This document shows, piece after piece, positions 1 through 5,058 of a stretch of 5,319 nucleotides of DNA. Source of the DNA: Candidatus Dormiibacterota bacterium (lineage in GTDB: Bacteria > Chloroflexota > Dormibacteria > Aeolococcales > Aeolococcaceae); assembly GCA_003136295.1 (NCBI GenBank), contig PLDZ01000081.1, positions 17,383 through 22,701 on the forward strand, read 5' to 3'. The notes beneath the pieces are model-generated. The model made no database searches. It saw nothing but the letters and a program-made list of their open reading frames with translations, and had not been told where the DNA came from. Within the stretch, counting starts at the first letter, position 1; the number at the start of each line of letters is the position of its first letter. The translations under genes and the position numbers were made by a program.

Positions 1-120
1 ATGCCCTTGATCAGCCGGGTGGCGGTCCACGCCGGATCGGGGTCTGACACCGCCCCTAGTGTGGGCGGTGGTGGTGGCGGCGGTTGCTGCGGCGGCAGTT
101 GCGGCTGCGGCGCCAACTGA
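1..120 (+). CDS. Possible C-terminal fragment of a Gly/Cys-rich-tailed protein (5' end outside window)
   Basis: Plus frame 1 is open from the window edge to a TGA at 118-120. It ends in a tail made almost only of Gly and Cys: a run of seven Gly, then CCGGSCGCGAN. The stop lies 7 nt before the convergent stop of rnhB, a normal arrangement for two genes meeting tail to tail. The ATG at 1-3 may be internal, because the frame runs off the edge. No family is recognised. Cys/Gly-rich tails can bind metal, but nothing here proves that. The rival reading is a minus-strand frame through the same bases, which gives a Pro/Gln-rich run followed by plausible sequence (DPDPAWTATRLIKG) running off the edge. 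It has no ATG or GTG start, only a TTG or CTG. The GGN/CCN repeats make both frames look coding, so confidence is low. Confidence 0.35.
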   Translation: MPLISRVAVHAGSGSDTAPSVGGGGGGGCCGGSCGCGAN

Positions 121-127
121 CCGAGGT

Positions 128-805
128 TCAGCCCGCTCCCAGAGCAGGGATCGCGACCGCGAGCTGAGCCGCGGTACCCGTCAGGTTCAGCTCCGTCTGC
201 AGGACCGACGCCAGGAAGACGCGGCGGTGCGCCGGGTGAGGCCCGTGCTCTCTGATCGCCGCGCGGTGCTCCGGGGCACCATATCCCTTGTTGCTCGCCC
301 AGTTGTAGTGGGGCGCCTCATCGTGCATGCGTGTCATGAGCGCGTCGCGATGGACCTTGGCGATGATCGAGGCAGCCGATACCGCCGGCACCTTGCGATC
401 GCCTGCAACGAGTGAATGCAGCGGACGAGACACCGGGATGCGCAGGTTCCCATCGCAGCAGTAGCCGTCGGCGTCGACGGCATCCACGAGCCTCCGGAAG
501 ATCTCGACGTTCGCCCATCCGAGCCCTCGCCGGTTGATGTCCTCCACGCTCACCTCCGCCACCGCCCAGGCGACCGCGCGCTCACGGAGCACTGCCCCGA
601 CCAGCTCGCGCTGTTTTGCGGTCAGCAGCTTGCTGTCGCGGAGCAAGGGGTGGCGGAAGCGCTGCGGTAGCACCACAGCGGCGGCGACCAGCGGGCCGGC
701 GTACGCGCCGCGACCCACCTCGTCCATGCCGCACAGGCGGAAAGCGCGCCAATCGCTGACCGCGAAGGTGGTTCGGATGTAGTCGGGAACGCGGAACCGC
801 GGCAT
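128..805 (-). CDS. rnhB: Ribonuclease HII
   Basis: RNase HII cuts the RNA strand of RNA/DNA hybrids and nicks 5' of single ribonucleotides built into DNA, starting ribonucleotide excision repair in the cytoplasm. The 225-aa product has the whole family core. GMDEVGRG at residues 26-33 gives catalytic Asp28 and Glu29 and the substrate-reading GRG. CDGN supplies Asp118 and GDRK supplies Asp136, completing the DEDD metal site. The family block VSAASIIAKVHRD (142-154), NKGYG (172-176) and HGPHPAHRRVF (187-197) follow. Length is normal. The ATG at 805 leaves a usual 25-residue lead before the first motif. I see no Shine-Dalgarno, but a TACACT -10-like hexamer lies 11 nt upstream, so the leader may be only a few nucleotides. 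The gene is divergent from the HMG-CoA lyase, and its common partners (lepB, yraN) are not seen here. Identity is very secure; the start is fairly secure. Confidence 0.97.
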   Translation of the reverse strand: MPRFRVPDYIRTTFAVSDWRAFRLCGMDEVGRGAYAGPLVAAAVVLPQRFRHPLLRDSKLLTAKQRELVGAVLRERAVAWAVAEVSVEDINRRGLGWANVEIFRRLVDAVDADGYCCDGNLRIPVSRPLHSLVAGDRKVPAVSAASIIAKVHRDALMTRMHDEAPHYNWASNKGYGAPEHRAAIREHGPHPAHRRVFLASVLQTELNLTGTAAQLAVAIPALGAG

Positions 806-877
806 CGGCTGGCGAGAGTGTAGCCCTCGGGTTTGCTACGGTGACGGGGCAACGTCCATCCCTGGGAGGCATACCGC
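806..877. promoter_or_regulatory. Divergent intergenic region between rnhB and HMG-CoA lyase, with candidate -10 elements on both strands
   Basis: This 72-bp gap must carry the promoters of both divergent genes unless they lie inside coding sequence. On the plus strand TGCTACGGT (834-842) fits an extended -10 (TGnTAnnnT), with no good -35. It would give a leader of about 28 nt that includes the lyase ribosome binding site. On the minus strand TACACT (complement of 817-822) fits TAnnnT, 11 nt from the rnhB ATG, with at best a weak -35-like GTCACC 17 nt upstream of it. The two elements lie within 30 bp of each other, so polymerases could interfere. These are pattern matches only, and no known operator was recognised. 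Confidence 0.3.
864..869 (+). promoter_or_regulatory. Ribosome binding site deciding the GTG start of HMG-CoA lyase
   Basis: GGGAGG ends 8 nt before the GTG at 878-880. It is a strong Shine-Dalgarno at ideal spacing. It supports the GTG start, which also places the RDGLQN active-site motif at the family's usual distance from the N terminus. Confidence 0.8.
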
Positions 878-1804
878 GTGAACGAGGTGCTCTGGACCGA
901 CGTCGCTCCGCGTGACGGGCTCCAGAACATCGCCGAGACCATCAGCACCGAAGCGAAGATCCGGCTGGTCCGCGGGTTGCTCGACGCGGGGGTACCGCGT
1001 GTCGAGGCAACATCATTCGTCTCTCCGAGCTGGGTGCCACAACTGGGGGACGCGCCCGCGGTGCTCGCCGGACTGCAACCCGAGCTCGGACGGCTGCGCT
1101 TGCTCATTCCCAACCTCCGCGGGCTCGAGCTCGCGCTCGCCCACGGCATGCGGAATGTCCTCGTCACCATCGCGGCGACCGACTCCTTCAACCGGCGCAA
1201 CGTGAATCGAAGCGTCGACGAATCGCTTGACGAGATCTCGCACATCGTCGAGCTCGCGGGCGAGCGTGCGTGCAGCGTCGACGTTGCCGTCTCGGTGAGT
1301 TTCGGTTGTCCGTTCGAGGGAGTCGTCGCGCCCGCGCGCGTCGTCGAGCTGTGCGAGGATCTGGCTGCACGCGGCGTGAAGGAGGTGGGAATCGCCGACA
1401 CGATCGGCGTGGCGACGCCCGCTGATGTCAGCGCGATGTGTGCCCTCGTGGCCGCTTCGCTTCCGATCGATCAACTGTCGCTGCATGTGCACGACACGCG
1501 GGGACTCGGCGTTGCCAATGTGATCGCCGCATTCGCCGCCGGCATCCGCCGGTTCGACGGATCGGTCGGCGGAGTTGGGGGGTGCCCGTTCGCGCCGCGC
1601 TCCACCGGCAACGTCTGCACCGAGGACGCGCTCCAGGCGCTGCATGCGCTTGGAGCGCACACGGGCATCGATCTCCAGGCAATGTGCGCGGTCGCGGAGG
1701 CGCTTGCGTCCGATCTTCGCCGCGACCTTCCCGGCAAGCTGTACCGCGCCGGAATCTGGAGTCGACTTCCGCAGGAAACGCCCGCGGAGACGAGCGTTGG
1801 CTGA
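878..1804 (+). CDS. mvaB: Hydroxymethylglutaryl-CoA lyase
   Basis: This enzyme splits 3-hydroxy-3-methylglutaryl-CoA into acetoacetate and acetyl-CoA, the last special step of leucine breakdown. It is cytosolic and needs a divalent metal. The 308-aa product is a single HMGL-like TIM barrel of normal length. APRDGLQN (10-17) gives Arg12 and metal ligand Asp13. VEATSFVSPSWVPQ (42-55) gives Glu43 and is a hallmark separating HMG-CoA lyases from isopropylmalate and homocitrate synthases. LHVHDT (202-207) supplies metal ligands His203 and His205. The signature loop SVGGVGGCPF carries catalytic Cys236, followed by STGNVCTED with ligand Asn245. Human HMGCL has the same order of residues (R41, D42, E72, H233, H235, C266, N275). 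The GTG start has a GGGAGG site. The stop overlaps the start of the carboxyltransferase gene, so the pair is probably co-transcribed and translationally coupled. Related aldolase-type lyases are possible in principle, but the intact Cys loop argues against them. Confidence 0.93.
   Translation: MNEVLWTDVAPRDGLQNIAETISTEAKIRLVRGLLDAGVPRVEATSFVSPSWVPQLGDAPAVLAGLQPELGRLRLLIPNLRGLELALAHGMRNVLVTIAATDSFNRRNVNRSVDESLDEISHIVELAGERACSVDVAVSVSFGCPFEGVVAPARVVELCEDLAARGVKEVGIADTIGVATPADVSAMCALVAASLPIDQLSLHVHDTRGLGVANVIAAFAAGIRRFDGSVGGVGGCPFAPRSTGNVCTEDALQALHALGAHTGIDLQAMCAVAEALASDLRRDLPGKLYRAGIWSRLPQETPAETSVG
1786..1789 (+). promoter_or_regulatory. Ribosome binding site favouring the TTG start of the carboxyltransferase gene
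   Basis: GGAG inside the end of the lyase gene lies 7 nt before the TTG at 1797. The alternative GTG at 1809 has only GAGG with a 2-nt spacer, which is too close. The TTG is therefore preferred. Confidence 0.55.
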
Positions 1805-3323
1805 GGCCGTGTCCGAGCGGCTCGAAAGGGCGCGTGCAGGCGGCCCCCAGCGACACCGAGACAAGCTCGCGGGCCAGCACAAGTTGCTGCCGCGCGAACG
1901 TATCGCGCGCCTCTTCGACCCGGGCGCCGAGTTTGTCGAGGACGGGCTGCTTGCGGGCACAGAGGATCCGGAGCTCGCCGCTGAGGGGGTGATCACCGGC
2001 ATCGGAGTCCTGCATGGCCGGACGTGTGCGGTGGTCGCCAATGATCCAACCGTGAAGGCGGGGTCCTGGGGGCCGCGCACCGTCGAGAAGATCGTTCGCA
2101 TCCAGGAGACGGCCGAGCGTCTGCAGATTCCACTCGTGTACCTCGTCGATTCGGCAGGTGCGCGCATCACCGAACAGGTGGCGATGTTTCCGGGACGGCG
2201 CCACGCGGGCCGCATCTTCCATATGCAGGTTCGCCTTTCCGGTCAGGTGCCCCAGGTGTGCGTGCTCTTCGGCCCGAGCGCAGCGGGCGGCGCCTACATC
2301 CCCGCGTTCTGCGACATCGTGATCATGGTCGAGGGGAATGCATCGATGTACCTTGGCTCGCCTCGCATGGCCGAGGTCGTCGTCGGTGAGAAGGTGACCC
2401 TCGAGGAGATGGGCGGAGCGCGCATGCACTGCACGGTCAGCGGTTGCGGCGACGTGCTGGTTGCCGACGAGGACGCGGGCATCGTCGCAGCGCGACGTTA
2501 TCTTGAATACCTGCCCCCGTCCTGGCATGACGTACCACCGGTTGCGCCGTCACGCGACGTCGCTGCCGGATGCGAGGACATCACCGACGTGATTCCCGCC
2601 GAGGCGTCGAAGGGATACGACGTGATGACGTTCATTCACGGCATCGTCGACGAGGGCTCGTTCTTCGAGATCAAGCGTTTGTTCGCGCGCGAGATCGTCT
2701 GCGGTTTCGCGCGGATCGACGGATACTCGGTCGGAATCCTCGCTTCCCAGCCTCGCTTCAAGGGCGGGGTGCTCTTCGTCGACTCGGCGGACAAGGCGAC
2801 GCGCTTCATCACGTGTTGCGACGCCTTCAACGTTCCCCTGCTTTTTCTCGCCGACGTTCCCGGCTTCATGATCGGCACCGCCGTCGAGCGTCAGGGAATC
2901 ATCCGGCACGGCGCCAAGATGATCGCGGCGCTCGCGCAGGCGCAGGTTCCGCGCATCTCGGTGATCCTGCGCAAGGCGTACGGCGCCGGTCTGTACGCGA
3001 TGAGCGGGCCCGCGTTCGAACCCGACTGCACCCTCGCCCTGCCCACGGCACAGATCGCGGTGATGGGACCGGAGGCGGCCATCAACGCGGTGTACTACAA
3101 CAAGATCCAGGACACACCGGAGGACGAGCGTGCAGCGTTCGTCACAGCGCTTCAGGATGAGTACCGCGATGACATCGACATCTTCCGGCTCGCTTCGGAG
3201 CTCATCGTCGACGCGGTCGTGCCACCTGCCGAGTTGCGCGTGGAGTTGGTGCGCCGTTTTGCTGCGTACCGGTCACGGCGCCGCGCGGACGTTGCGCGCC
3301 ATCATCCCGTCTCGCCCGTCTGA
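1797..3323 (+). CDS. Acyl-CoA carboxylase carboxyltransferase (beta) subunit, probably methylcrotonyl-CoA type
   Basis: The beta subunit of a biotin-dependent acyl-CoA carboxylase moves the carboxyl group from carboxybiotin to an acyl-CoA. Read from TTG 1797 it has 508 aa, in the normal range, with both halves of the crotonase-like fold. The N-terminal half has VDSAGARITEQ (117-127) and the acyl-CoA oxyanion loop GPSAAGGAYIPA (159-170). The C-terminal half has GGVLFVDSADKATRFI (323-338), DVPGFMIGTAVE (353-364) and the biotin-side loop RKAYGAG (392-398). AGGAY resembles methylcrotonyl-CoA carboxylase, while RKAYG is more like propionyl-CoA carboxylase, so motifs alone leave the substrate open. 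The adjoining HMG-CoA lyase favours methylcrotonyl-CoA. The TTG overlaps the lyase stop by 8 nt and has GGAG 7 nt upstream; GTG 1809 (504 aa) is an alternative. The frame stays open back to 1575, but that part is lyase shadow. No biotin carboxylase or biotinyl subunit is encoded here. Confidence 0.9.
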   Translation: MAEAVSERLERARAGGPQRHRDKLAGQHKLLPRERIARLFDPGAEFVEDGLLAGTEDPELAAEGVITGIGVLHGRTCAVVANDPTVKAGSWGPRTVEKIVRIQETAERLQIPLVYLVDSAGARITEQVAMFPGRRHAGRIFHMQVRLSGQVPQVCVLFGPSAAGGAYIPAFCDIVIMVEGNASMYLGSPRMAEVVVGEKVTLEEMGGARMHCTVSGCGDVLVADEDAGIVAARRYLEYLPPSWHDVPPVAPSRDVAAGCEDITDVIPAEASKGYDVMTFIHGIVDEGSFFEIKRLFAREIVCGFARIDGYSVGILASQPRFKGGVLFVDSADKATRFITCCDAFNVPLLFLADVPGFMIGTAVERQGIIRHGAKMIAALAQAQVPRISVILRKAYGAGLYAMSGPAFEPDCTLALPTAQIAVMGPEAAINAVYYNKIQDTPEDERAAFVTALQDEYRDDIDIFRLASELIVDAVVPPAELRVELVRRFAAYRSRRRADVARHHPVSPV

Positions 3324-3347
3324 GCGAAACGGCACGGGACTGCGTCC

Positions 3348-3980
3348 TTGACCCTCGACCAGTGGCTGTCCACCGTCGGGTATCCCGCGGTCGCCCTCTT
3401 TGTCGGCGTCGAGGGCATCGGGATACCGCTTCCCGGCGAGACCATGCTGATCGCGGCGGCAATCTTCGCGGCCGAGGGACGGCTGTCGATTGTCGGGGTG
3501 ATCGCGGCCGCCGCGATCGGCGCCATTGTCGGGAACTGCATCGGATTCGGCATCGGCTGGTTCGGCGGCTACCCGCTGCTGCGGCGGTTTGGGAAGTACG
3601 TGCGACTCAATGAGCCGCAGGTGAAGGTCGGGCGCTACATCTTCATGCGCTATGGGACGAAGGTCGTCTTCTTCGGCCGATTTGTTTCGATCCTACGGAC
3701 GTATCTCGCCTTCCTTGCCGGCGCCAACCGTATGCCGTTGCCACGGTTCCTCGCGGCGATCGCCGCGGGAGGCATCGTGTGGGCGGCGGTCTACGGGATT
3801 GCCGCGTACATCCTGGGCAATCAGATCTCGCACCTGAGCGGAGTTGTGGGGATTGCGTTCATCGCCCTCGCGGTCGTGGCAATCATCGCCGGCATCATCT
3901 TCATCAGAAGGCAGGGCAGACGACTCGAGGCAAGAGCAGAGGAGGCGTTCCCCGGCCCGCTTGAGGGCTACTCGAAGTAG
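3348..3980 (+). CDS. DedA-family (SNARE-associated/VTT domain) inner-membrane protein
   Basis: DedA proteins are multi-pass membrane proteins of the VTT/SNARE-associated family. Members act in membrane-potential homeostasis and some, such as UndA-type proteins, in recycling undecaprenyl phosphate and other lipid carriers. The 210-aa product shows the family's marks. VEGIGIPLPGE (21-31) is the re-entrant loop with conserved Glu and PxPGE. GRFVSILRTYLAFLAGANRMP (110-130) is the G-R-F-x-x-x-x-R-T block with Arg111 and Arg117. Hydrophobic stretches lie near 11-45, 46-72, 132-157 and 165-186, followed by a basic cytoplasmic tail (RRQGRRLEAR). The only reasonable start is the TTG at 3348, since the frame is closed by the carboxylase stop 24 nt upstream. 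A weak GGGA lies 8 nt before it. The close spacing suggests read-through from the upstream pair, but no functional link to leucine breakdown is known. The transported lipid or ion cannot be named. Confidence 0.92.
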   Translation: MTLDQWLSTVGYPAVALFVGVEGIGIPLPGETMLIAAAIFAAEGRLSIVGVIAAAAIGAIVGNCIGFGIGWFGGYPLLRRFGKYVRLNEPQVKVGRYIFMRYGTKVVFFGRFVSILRTYLAFLAGANRMPLPRFLAAIAAGGIVWAAVYGIAAYILGNQISHLSGVVGIAFIALAVVAIIAGIIFIRRQGRRLEARAEEAFPGPLEGYSK

Positions 3981-3995
3981 TCTCGTCCTGAGCCG

Positions 3996-4700
3996 TCAGA
4001 AGGAGGGGTTGGCCACCGATCCGCCGGTCGACCCGGGTGAGCTCGGCGCCGGAGCGGAGACCAGATCCGCACGCCATACGAAGCGGTTGTAGTCCTGCCA
4101 CCAGGGATCACAGGTGATCATGGTCAGCTCATGACCGGCGGTCGGGACCAGCTGGGTCACATGGCTGGGGGCGATGTCCCACTTGTTGGTGACCTTGTAC
4201 ACGAATGTCTGGCAGGTCCGGTTCTGGATGGTGATGGTGTCGCCGACGTTGAGCTGGTTGATGTACTGGAAGTCCGGCTCGCGGTGAAAGGCGATGATCA
4301 CGTTCCCCTGCTGACCGGGGTCCGGTGTGCCCGAGTAGTGCACCATCGACCGCGAATTCAGCAGCGCCCAGGTTCCGTTGCCGGCCACCGCCGCGTAGTG
4401 GTACTGCACCGGGGCTCCGAAGTTGACGAGGGCGTAGTCGGTAGTCGAACTCGTCCCGCACGTCGGTGACTTGGAGGCGGCGGGGGCCGGGGCCGCCGAG
4501 TGAGTCGCGCCACCCTTCCAGTGCTTCAGTGCCGTCGAATCAACCGCCCCGCGCTGAAAGACGCCGATCAGCGGCCCGGCGATCAATGCACCGCCGGCGA
4601 GGATCGAGGCGACCCCGATCGCGAGCAGCACCATCCAGACACGGAACGGCCTGCGTGCGTGCCCGCGTGGCGCGCCCTCGGCCGTGAGATCAGAAGTCAT
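3996..4700 (-). CDS. Membrane-anchored sortase, class E-like
   Basis: Sortases are extracytoplasmic cysteine transpeptidases that attach proteins with a C-terminal sorting signal to the envelope. From ATG 4700 the product has 234 aa. A basic cytoplasmic N terminus (ARRPFRVW) is followed by one membrane segment near residues 23-47, an Ala/Pro/Ser linker and the sortase barrel. The catalytic triad is visible: His139 in AFHREPDF, Cys197 in LTMITCDP (the TLxTC-type motif) and Arg206 in NRFVWRADL. NQLNVGDTITIQ matches the conserved strand after the His. Two extra cysteines, Cys81 and Cys163, could form a disulfide outside the cell. After the last strand comes a disordered-looking Ala/Pro/Ser/Gly tail of about 20 residues. 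GTG 4703 is an equally framed start. There is no Shine-Dalgarno, but a -10-like hexamer suits a leaderless message from ATG 4700. The gene is convergent with dedA across 15 nt. No protein with a sorting signal is encoded here, so substrates are unknown; class E is inferred from motif style. Confidence 0.88.
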   Translation of the reverse strand: MTSDLTAEGAPRGHARRPFRVWMVLLAIGVASILAGGALIAGPLIGVFQRGAVDSTALKHWKGGATHSAAPAPAASKSPTCGTSSTTDYALVNFGAPVQYHYAAVAGNGTWALLNSRSMVHYSGTPDPGQQGNVIIAFHREPDFQYINQLNVGDTITIQNRTCQTFVYKVTNKWDIAPSHVTQLVPTAGHELTMITCDPWWQDYNRFVWRADLVSAPAPSSPGSTGGSVANPSF

Positions 4701-4707
4701 CACTCAC

Positions 4708-4713
4708 AGAATA
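4708..4713 (-). promoter_or_regulatory. Candidate -10 element for a leaderless sortase mRNA
   Basis: TATTCT on the minus strand fits TAnnnT and lies 7 nt before the A of ATG 4700. That is the spacing expected if transcription starts at the start codon itself. No Shine-Dalgarno precedes the gene, which agrees with leaderless translation. A convincing -35 at 17 nt was not found; GTGACA lies only 13 nt upstream. Pattern-based only. Confidence 0.35.
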
Positions 4714-4727
4714 GCCAGCATGCCGTT

Positions 4728-4740
4728 GTCACGCGGTGAC
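4728..4740. repeat. 13-bp inverted repeat upstream of the sortase gene, possible operator
   Basis: GTCAC-GCG-GTGAC is a perfect inverted repeat with 5-bp arms and a 3-bp centre. It starts 15 bp upstream of the candidate -10, in or near the -35 region where a dimeric regulator could bind. In GC-rich DNA a repeat this short can arise by chance, and no regulator family is recognised. Confidence 0.3.
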
Positions 4741-4745
4741 GCCGG

Positions 4746-4790
4746 AGCGACGAGCCGCAGGAGCGCAGGAGCCGCGCTCGCAAGGTCGCT
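4746..4790 (-). terminator. Bulged hairpin just after the small-protein gene, possible weak terminator
   Basis: On the minus strand the last base of the TAG stop plus the downstream bases can fold as AGCGA and CGAGC (split by a 5-nt bulge) pairing with the continuous GCTCGTCGCT, around a 20-nt loop. It lies between the 89-aa gene and the sortase, where transcription might end before the sortase promoter. No T-tract follows, so it is not a classical intrinsic terminator. Confidence 0.25.
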
Positions 4791-5058
4791 AGCGGTTGCG
4801 CGGATTCCGCGGCCGCTTGCGGCCGTAGGCGACACCTTCAGCGACCGGATCGAAGGCGGCCCCCGGCCCGGTGGCCGGGGTGATGCCTTCGCCCTGCACA
4901 AACACTTTGCGAGAGCCCACGTCAATCAGGTATGCGAGCGACTGCCCCCCCGACTGGTCGGGGATCATGGAGACGTCAGCGACGGTGCCGGTACGCCGGC
5001 TGCCGCCATAGGGAAAGCTGACCCTGGTCCCTACCGCGATGGGGCCGCCGTCACTCAC
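4789..5058 (-). CDS. Small protein of unknown function, possibly SH3/Tudor-like beta barrel
   Basis: I do not recognise a family. The 89-aa product begins at GTG 5058. Its GTGA overlaps the stop of the zinc-ribbon gene by 4 nt, so translation is probably coupled; no separate Shine-Dalgarno is seen. The pattern VGTRVSFPYG, RRTGTVADV, AYLIDVGSRKVFV and GEGITPA alternates short beta-type strands with Gly turns. This resembles small SH3-, KOW- or Tudor-like barrels, but that is an inference from pattern only. The last 20 residues are Gly/Ala-rich and then strongly basic (GRKRPRNPRNR), which could touch nucleic acid. There is no signal peptide and no membrane segment, so it is probably cytoplasmic. 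The same frame is open back to 5271, but the added part is Arg/Trp-rich and is the shadow of the neighbour's glycine linker, so the longer version is rejected. Confidence 0.75.
   Translation of the reverse strand: MSDGGPIAVGTRVSFPYGGSRRTGTVADVSMIPDQSGGQSLAYLIDVGSRKVFVQGEGITPATGPGAAFDPVAEGVAYGRKRPRNPRNR

Noticed and set aside
59..415. 118-codon plus-strand frame
   Set aside because: It runs antisense across the RNase HII gene, starts inside the GGN repeat, and has only Ala/Val- and Arg-rich low-complexity sequence.
1575..1796. 5' extension of the carboxyltransferase frame
   Set aside because: These 74 codons overlap the catalytic end of the lyase in another frame, are Arg-rich, and would make the subunit longer than its family. 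The TTG at 1797 has a ribosome binding site.
1013..2215. 400-codon open frame on the minus strand
   Set aside because: It lies opposite the lyase and carboxyltransferase genes, whose active-site motifs are intact. It has an Arg/Ser/Asp-rich composition and no family motif; long antisense frames are expected in high-GC DNA.
1428..2528. 366-codon open frame on the minus strand
   Set aside because: It is antisense to well-supported genes, rich in His/Arg/Asp, and has no recognisable domain.
3968..3980. CTACT-CGA-AGTAG inverted repeat over the dedA stop codon
   Set aside because: The stem has only 5 bp and no T-tract follows on either strand, so it is too weak to call a terminator of the convergent dedA/sortase genes.
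4131..4469. 112-codon plus-strand frame opposite the sortase
   Set aside because: It is antisense to the catalytic core of the sortase and has no motif.
4799..4825. Nested inverted repeats (CGCGGA-T-TCCGCG and CGGCCGC-TT-GCGGCCG)
   Set aside because: They fall in codons for the basic C-terminal tail of the 89-aa protein, have 1-2-nt centres too small for a good hairpin, and are expected from GC-only Arg/Pro codons.
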